The translations under genes and the position numbers were made by a program. Of a stretch of 64,000 nt of DNA, positions 58,245 to 64,000 are shown in pieces. The stretch is from Umbilicaria muhlenbergii. Taxonomy: Eukaryota > Ascomycota > Lecanoromycetes > Umbilicariales > Umbilicariaceae. Every line of letters starts with the position of its first letter. Positions within the stretch are counted from its first letter, which is position 1. The stretch is taken from NCBI GenBank assembly GCA_000611775.1, contig KK106983.1:5399818-5463817 (forward strand), in the 5' to 3' direction. The notes beneath the pieces are model-generated. The model had not been told where the DNA came from. It did not search any database and was given only the letters and a program-made list of their open reading frames with translations.

Positions 58245-61200
58245 CTAGCCCCCCACCCTCATCCCCTCATCCCTACCCATAACCCCTCTCCCTCCACTTC
58301 CAACCTTCCACACCTCCACTCCAATACCCGCTACGAAAACTCTCCCATCCTCATCCCCCACTCCGTCAAAAGCGTCCAAACACGCCACATCCGCCACACT
58401 CGTATATGCATTCGCCACTTTCGCCACCGCCATCCCTTCCGTTCCCGCACACTCCGCATCAACACCAAGAAGCCAGAACTTCAACCTTTGGTCTGGGCCG
58501 GAGGTCGCGAAGCGGTGCTGCGATACCACGGAGTTACTGGCTACAGGCCCAAGATATTGAACAGCTGTGATGGCGGCGGCGTGGGCGTTGGGAATGAGGA
58601 GGGTGGAGGTGAAGGGGAAGGGAGCATTGGGGGATTTAGTGGGGGAAGAGGTGAGGCGTGTGAATGCTAGGGCGTTGTCGTCGCCGGCGGTGGTGAGGAT
58701 GATTTCGTTGTTGGGAAGATGAATGGCGTTTAGATTTTTGATGCTGTTTTGATGGATTTGCGTTCTGGTGGTCCAGTTTATTGGTGTGGCGGGAGCAGTT
58801 GGGCTCAGGGTTGCGGAATGATGGAGTTGGTCGCCCATGTTGGTGATGCCGTTTTCTTTTAAACCGGTGGTTAGGGGCCAGAACGCGATGTGGCCGTCTG
58901 TGCCGGCGGTGCATAAGTAGAATTCGTGCCCTAGATGCAGAATCAATGCTTGGGTGAGGCAGGATGTGCTGTATGTCCCTTCGACCAGGAGCTCAAATTT
59001 GTGCTGCGGTCTTGCTGGGTCGAAATAGTATATCTGTTCATATTAGACGTCGGATCACTTGGGACGGTGCAGTGACACTTACCCGCACTGATGAGTCCGA
59101 GTAGACCGTAGCGATGAGAAACCGATGTTCTGTCTTGTCACTTTTCCCGTCATCCCTACAGATCTCAACAACATCGAAGTCCATAATACGTAGATCAGCC
59201 GACTCGCTCTTCACCGGACAGCATGCGTCACAAACCACACCAATACCCAAAAATGGCACCGGCCGCACCCGCCAGGCGTAGAACTCCTCACAGCCTGCCG
59301 CGGAAAATAGGTGTTGCCCATCTTTTGACCACTGGAGTTGCTGAAGACCTGTCGTATGCTTTGTAAAAGTACCGATACATTGAATAGAAGAACTCCGCGT
59401 GCCCAGATCCAGATACTTGTACGAGAAGATACGAATCGCCGTATCTTCAGCCCCAGTAGCGACAAGTCTGTAACAGCTATCTCCATCATCATCTTGCAGG
59501 GGCGATACAGCCATAGCCTTGATCTCTCGTCCATGGCCTCCATCTTGTATAACTTCATGCGAAGCACGCGGACGTGATTCGACATAGCACGTAGAGGCTT
59601 TGGTCCAGACGAGACTCATTCTCGAATCTGGGTTCTTCAGGCCGGGTGAAAACGCCCAACTCCGATGTGTGCCACCGCACTCAATCGTCATGACTTCTCT
59701 TTGCTTCGTGTGGTTCCAAACCACGAAATGCATGCTTCGGAATCCCCAGAGAAGCAGATCTTGTGTGCTTGGCTGGAATACCGCACCTTCGATATTCGGG
59801 CCAAAGGAGGGTGCTGCTGCATGCACGGTTTCTAAGGTCGACATCGATAACTGCGACTCTGGCTCGAGTTTCCACTGGTGAATCGCATATCTACCGTCTC
59901 GGCCGGTGGTAAGTAAATAGCCTGTACTGGTATCAATATCCGACTGTGCAGGTGGCACGCTTTTAATCGCGGTAATTGCGTCTTCGCCATGAACGTGGCG
60001 CACACAACAGCTAACCGCGATGCCAGTGCTGTCGTCTGAGCACCTTGAGATGTCGTACAGAGCCAAGGTACCGCTCCGAGAACCTAAGACAATGAGGTTT
60101 TGCGGATCTGCGAAGCCAGCACTTGTGACAACGAACGTTGATGGAAGGGTCAATGCAATCATGTGCACGATAGTGGATTGCGACCCTTCGGTGGGAGACG
60201 AGTTCACGTCTAGTATGAACGCATTGGCTGCTACAGAACCAAGACATGAGGCCACCATCCCAATGCGATTTAGCGGAGAAAGCTGCTGAAAAGCATCTGT
60301 CGTCTGGCCGAGTGCTTGGGCAAAGAGACCGGATATCTTCCGCGGAAGAGTAATTAGTGGGCTTATCGATCTCGCACAGTGTTGGTAAAGGTAGATGGTC
60401 CCTTCGCTGCCACTCAAGAAAGCTGTCCCATTCTCTCCCATACCCGTAGCAATGCAATAAGACTTCAGGTTCTCCAGATGAGCAATTCGTGCCCAAGAAA
60501 CACTCTGGGAGAAGTGATGAATCTTAGCTCGTTGTGCTGACAACTGATTCGCGTTCTGTAGTGTCCCAAGCAAAACATGTCCTTGCTCGGTCGTCGTGAG
60601 AAACTCGACATCACTAATCCAAGTGTAGCTTTTGAAAGAATTTTGAGAACCCAAATTAGGGCGTTGAATCTCATTCGAGACGTTTCCAGCATGCTGAGCC
60701 TGGCCGACACCACTGACTGATTCGCACGGATCGACTTTGTCAAAGGGCGTATAGTTGGCGTCAGCCACATAGTCCTTTTCCGGGCCTTTCACATTATACT
60801 GTAAGTTCCATTTTCTTAGATTCGCTCCGACAAAATTGAAGTTATATTCAATCCAATAGTCATCTTTTACGCACAGATGATACCCTTTAGCCACCAGACC
60901 TTTTCCCCGTACCCCAAGCTGGACATTCCCACTATTTCTGAGTTGGAAATCCAGATCATGGAAGAAGTAAGCCACACTTGTTTGGTCGTTTACATTGACG
61001 AACCATGCGGTGATCGCATCAGTGCTTGCCTGGTAGCGGTATACGTACCTTCTGCTGCCAAGAAAGTTCAAGCCCTGCTTATTTGTAAATTTGCCTTCTT
61101 CCACGTATAGATATTCCATATCGTATTCTTGATCAGTTGGGGGTCGCATTTGAAATACAGCGCTACCTTCGAAGGCACCAGATGGGCATGATGATAATGC

Positions 61201-62712
61201 GCTCTCTATAGTGCGGTTGAGCATCCATTTACCTTCAAGGGCTGTAAAGATTGCTTTGGTAGGGCTATTCGCCGCAGAAGGAGCAACTGTCGACACAGTG
61301 CGCGTGTCTGGCCCAATGGCCTGGCCGCCACATTGGCCTCGAACGTTTTTCATACTCCACAAACTAATACGCTGTTCATGCGCCTCACTAGGTGGTATAT
61401 CATAGTAGGCAATGAATCCGTCCGCACCTCCGGTTGTTACCTTACATGGCCCATACTTGGCGCCGAGAAGGGCTACGGACCAGATATGCTTGCCAGAATG
61501 GAATCTGTAGGTGTCCTGATGACGAAGCGCCCGAGGGGGAACCTTTGGCACAATCGAAGAAGACCTTTCAGAATTGACTAGATCGAACTCCCATACTTGC
61601 AAAGATGCATCTTCGCCATAAGATAGTAGCTGCTGTGTGGAACCATGCCGGAATAGAAAGCGTACGCCCCAAATGCGCGACAGGTGTCCCATAGCCACCG
61701 CTAAAAGGTTGCTCGACACTTCACCAATTTCGCTATTTGACATAGCAAATCCAGTCTCCACCGACATTGTTGTCTCGTCTTTCTGCGTTTTAACGGGAGT
61801 CCCGTTGGTGATATCAGAGACGTCCCAGATCCTTATAGTTCGGTCATCACTGCAGCTCGCCAGTATCCGCTGAACGGCATCAGAGCCTGGTATAGGGATT
61901 TCCTCTGAGATTCTGACGCCAAATACGGAGCCCTCGTGGCTAAGGAATGTGTAATGTAGTAGACTCGAATGAACGCACGTTGAGATTGACGGACTCCCTT
62001 CCACAGCACATGACCATACTAAGACTTCCCCAAATACTGTTCCGGCAGCTATGAGGACTTGTCCAGACGAAAGCAAGAGTATATGACCCGAATACAAGAT
62101 AGAATGCGGGCCAGCTGCAACATCTCTCGCTACATGCTTATTTGACTTGCCTTCATTCGAAAGGTACGGAATGTTTAAGGACAGCAAAACGTTATGAGCC
62201 GTCAATAGTACCACATCCAGACATGTCGCGCCGACATCATGCTGGGTGAAATGACGGTTGGACAAAAAGCAAGTGTCAAAAATCCAGTCAGACGCAAGAG
62301 TCTCTGGTACTAGAGACTGAAATCGGATTTGCAAGCGCCCCTGCGGGTCCGCTGTTGGAGGATCAAGACGGATGCAACACACCGAGCGCCCTCCCCATAC
62401 GAGTACCTCGGATGGAGCATTCTCCGCGCCATTGCTACCTATAGTTTCACGAACCTGAATGCCGTGGATTGCCTGTGTACGAAAGACCCTCACAGCACCG
62501 ATGAACTGGTGAGCAGCATTGTCGAAGGCACGGAGGAGTGGACCTTCGCCAGCCAAAAGCAGTGTTGTTGATTGTATGTGCAGGAAAGCAAGGGCTGTTA
62601 CTGGATTTGAGATATGATCAAGCTCATGGTCGATCTACCGGCCGGACTATGATTAGTACTGTAGAAGACCAGTGGAGGAAGCATGGTTGCTAACCTGGAC
62701 TGTGTCAGGCAT
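58245..62712 (-). CDS. RTT10: WDR6/Rtt10-type WD40 protein, tRNA 2'-O-methylation cofactor, with internal DUF6314-like domain
   Basis: Three exons: 62712-62695 (18 nt, MPDTVQ), 62634-59083 and 59033-58245; 1452 residues. The long frame lacks an ATG at its start (62556 is TTG); the tiny first exon supplies one and joins in frame to IDHELDHISNPVTALAFLH. Yeast Rtt10/Trm734 and human WDR6 partner Trm7/FTSJ1 to methylate position 34 of certain tRNAs. Signature LLLAGEGPLLRAFD and WD repeats such as SCSDDRTIRIWDVSD (about 265) and LLSYGEDASLQVWEFD are clear; blades continue to the C-terminus (TAGTDGHIAFWPL). At about 470-635 a non-WD domain interrupts the propellers. The C-terminal Gly/Arg end is G-rich. 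No intron falls inside the inserted domain. Confidence 0.85.
60740..61245 (-). other. DUF6314-like domain inside the WDR6 homolog
   Basis: About 165 residues reading FTALEGKWMLNRTIESALSS, FEGSAVFQMRPP, YLYVEEGKFTNKQGLNF, YRYQASTDAITAWFVN, FFHDLDFQ, GYHLCVKDDYWIEYNF and LQYNVKGPEKDYVADANY. This succession of W/L-G-W-NR, EEG-F, FHDLDF, HLC-KD and V-GP-KDY is that of DUF6314, a lipocalin-like family otherwise found as stand-alone proteins. Identification is from memory of the family pattern. Confidence 0.7.
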
Positions 62713-63274
62713 GAGGCGTCTCGGGCGTGTCGAGGCTGCTAAAGCGATTCCCCTCCTAAAATGTTCTCGCTTGCATAACTTCGGTTCTTTGTGCAAATTG
62801 ATTCTATGCAAACCTTATTGTTTCTAGGGGTTCCTCAGGCTGTCCTCAGCCTTATATTCTCACGATTCCGTGAGCAAGTCGCTACATGTCCATGTCTCCT
62901 TTGGCTCTGTCATCAAGCATGTTTGGAAGACCGGTTTCTACAATGGCCTTTGATGGGTCATTCTATGCGCTTCCTTTCACTTGTTGATACGCGCGAGCTT
63001 GGCCTTTCCACTACTCGTATACTCCTTACCGTCCTAACCTTCTCGATTTCATGCACTGTCCGGTTCACAACCTTCCCGTCGACTTTGGACGCGTAGCTTT
63101 ACCCTCTATCATAGGTGGCCATGTCAGTGAATGAACTTCCGCGTTATAGATGTTCGATCATACCTACGCCGATTTCTCACTCCCAGTCTTTACCGACGCA
63201 TCATGAGTTCTTGTCAGTTACGCGCTTTGTAAGGCCTGGATGAATACTTGGCGAATTTATCTAATCAAACTGTC
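62713..63274. other. Divergent promoter WDR6/unknown gene
   Basis: About 560 bp between two divergent start codons. A 101-codon frame at 62791 is hydrophobic and not supported by any family. Confidence 0.45.
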
Positions 63275-64000
63275 ATGGCTGGCTTCGGGGCACTGATCGA
63301 TCTGACAGTCGACTCAGAATCGAAGCAGGTGGTGCCAAAGACTCCTCCCAACCCAAAGGAAACTACAAAATCATGTGATACAAATCAGAGTACGAAGAAC
63401 ACACCTCGCCTTGCTTCCGCGCCAGCAAGTATAATTCATTCGCAGAGGCCTCTGGGCTCTCCCAGTCGGCATTCAATAGAGGCGAGGAATAGTGCGGCAT
63501 TCTCTAAGCAAGCCTCGAGGGTCTTTTACAGACCGCAAACCCTGGCTAGTTCCGAATCACGCACGTCAAGTGCGCAAGACACGTCTGGCGAGGATGTTCA
63601 AGTTTTTGATCGTTCGATACCGCCCAGGCTTAGACCGACCCCCAAATCTTTTGTGGATTTGACCAGAGACGATGGAGGGAACAGGGCTCAATCGCAGGGT
63701 CACAAGCATCAACTCGTGCAACAAACGCTACCTGAGGAAATCCGTCGATCCATCCTCAGCGATTCGGAAGAGGACCCACCATTCAGGTTTCCGCCCCTCA
63801 CGCCCTCTTTTGGCGCCGAAAGAAATCCGCAGTTAGGTTACAAGAAGTCCGTCTCATCCCTCACAAGTTCACCGTCTTTCAAAATCCCGGAAAATGGAAT
63901 TCTAAGGATGTCGCCTGCTCGGAATCAAGAGGCGCCCACTACCCCAGGCATGGAGACTACTGCTGACTGGGCTGTCTTGAGATCCTCTGCGCAAAAATCC
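63275..64000 (+). CDS. Unknown protein, 5' part, two SIM-like motifs
   Basis: ATG at 63275 opens 242 codons with no stop to the window end, so the gene is cut off. The N-terminus MAGFGALIDLTVDSESK carries a LIDLTVD core and residues near 126 SFVDLTRDDGG a second one; both fit the SUMO-interacting pattern of a hydrophobic strand flanked by acidic residues. A segment ILSDSEEDPPF is a likely CK2 target. The rest is Ser/Pro/Thr-rich and probably disordered. No domain is recognised. The full protein may be a nuclear or chromatin factor, but that is inference from composition only. Confidence 0.6.
   Translation, partial: MAGFGALIDLTVDSESKQVVPKTPPNPKETTKSCDTNQSTKNTPRLASAPASIIHSQRPLGSPSRHSIEARNSAAFSKQASRVFYRPQTLASSESRTSSAQDTSGEDVQVFDRSIPPRLRPTPKSFVDLTRDDGGNRAQSQGHKHQLVQQTLPEEIRRSILSDSEEDPPFRFPPLTPSFGAERNPQLGYKKSVSSLTSSPSFKIPENGILRMSPARNQEAPTTPGMETTADWAVLRSSAQKS

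Overview
The window is nuclear DNA of a filamentous ascomycete (Pezizomycotina, perhaps Dothideomycetes; class is inference). Most coding genes are split by short introns, mostly about 48-130 nt, with CTGAC/CTAAC-like branch sites near the 3' end. Genes are on both strands and monocistronic. The protein families include fungal hallmarks: Cet1-type RNA triphosphatase, SUR7-like tetraspanner, Fnx1/Vba-type MFS transporter and a fungal ubiquitin-like-domain protein. Exon joins were read from splice consensus, phase and family conservation. Every multi-exon model keeps frame, except the ULD gene at 56080, which does so only with a 32-nt intron.

Layout. 1-15.6 kb: F-box-like protein; proteasome subunit RPN2 (-) divergent from mRNA 5'-triphosphatase CET1 (+); second F-box-like gene (-); tRNA-like locus; AT-hook, probably inner-kinetochore AME1/CENP-U, gene (-). 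15.9-28.0 kb: twin-Cx9C Emi1-like gene (+) convergent with AP180/ANTH endocytic adaptor (-); mitochondrial-type aspartyl-tRNA synthetase (+); MFS transporter (+) preceded by three GATAAG boxes; BTB gene and a broken BTB relative. 28.5-33 kb: TLC-domain protein, a tiny MGSSSS ORF, SUR7-like protein (-), intron-containing tRNA-Val (-). 33-46.2 kb: shelterin TPP1/Est3-domain protein (-) divergent from the PI3P 5-kinase FAB1 (+). 46.6-54 kb: small probably secreted protein, kynurenine 3-monooxygenase BNA4 (-) divergent from methionine aminopeptidase MAP1 (+), NudC-like protein, ochratoxinase-type amidohydrolase. 54-56 kb: gene-poor, purine-rich repeats. 56-64 kb: ULD protein with a frame break, WDR6/Rtt10 WD40 protein carrying an internal DUF6314-like domain (-), and the 5' part of an unknown gene running off the window.

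I see no biosynthetic cluster, intact transposon, CRISPR array or rRNA. The genes are mainly unrelated housekeeping functions: mRNA capping, proteolysis, tRNA charging and modification, telomere and kinetochore, phosphoinositide and endocytic traffic, NAD synthesis. The most unusual observations are the domain nested in WDR6, a GC-AG intron in RPN2, the tRNA-like locus with two insertions, and repeated C-rich to G-rich composition switches inside genes.
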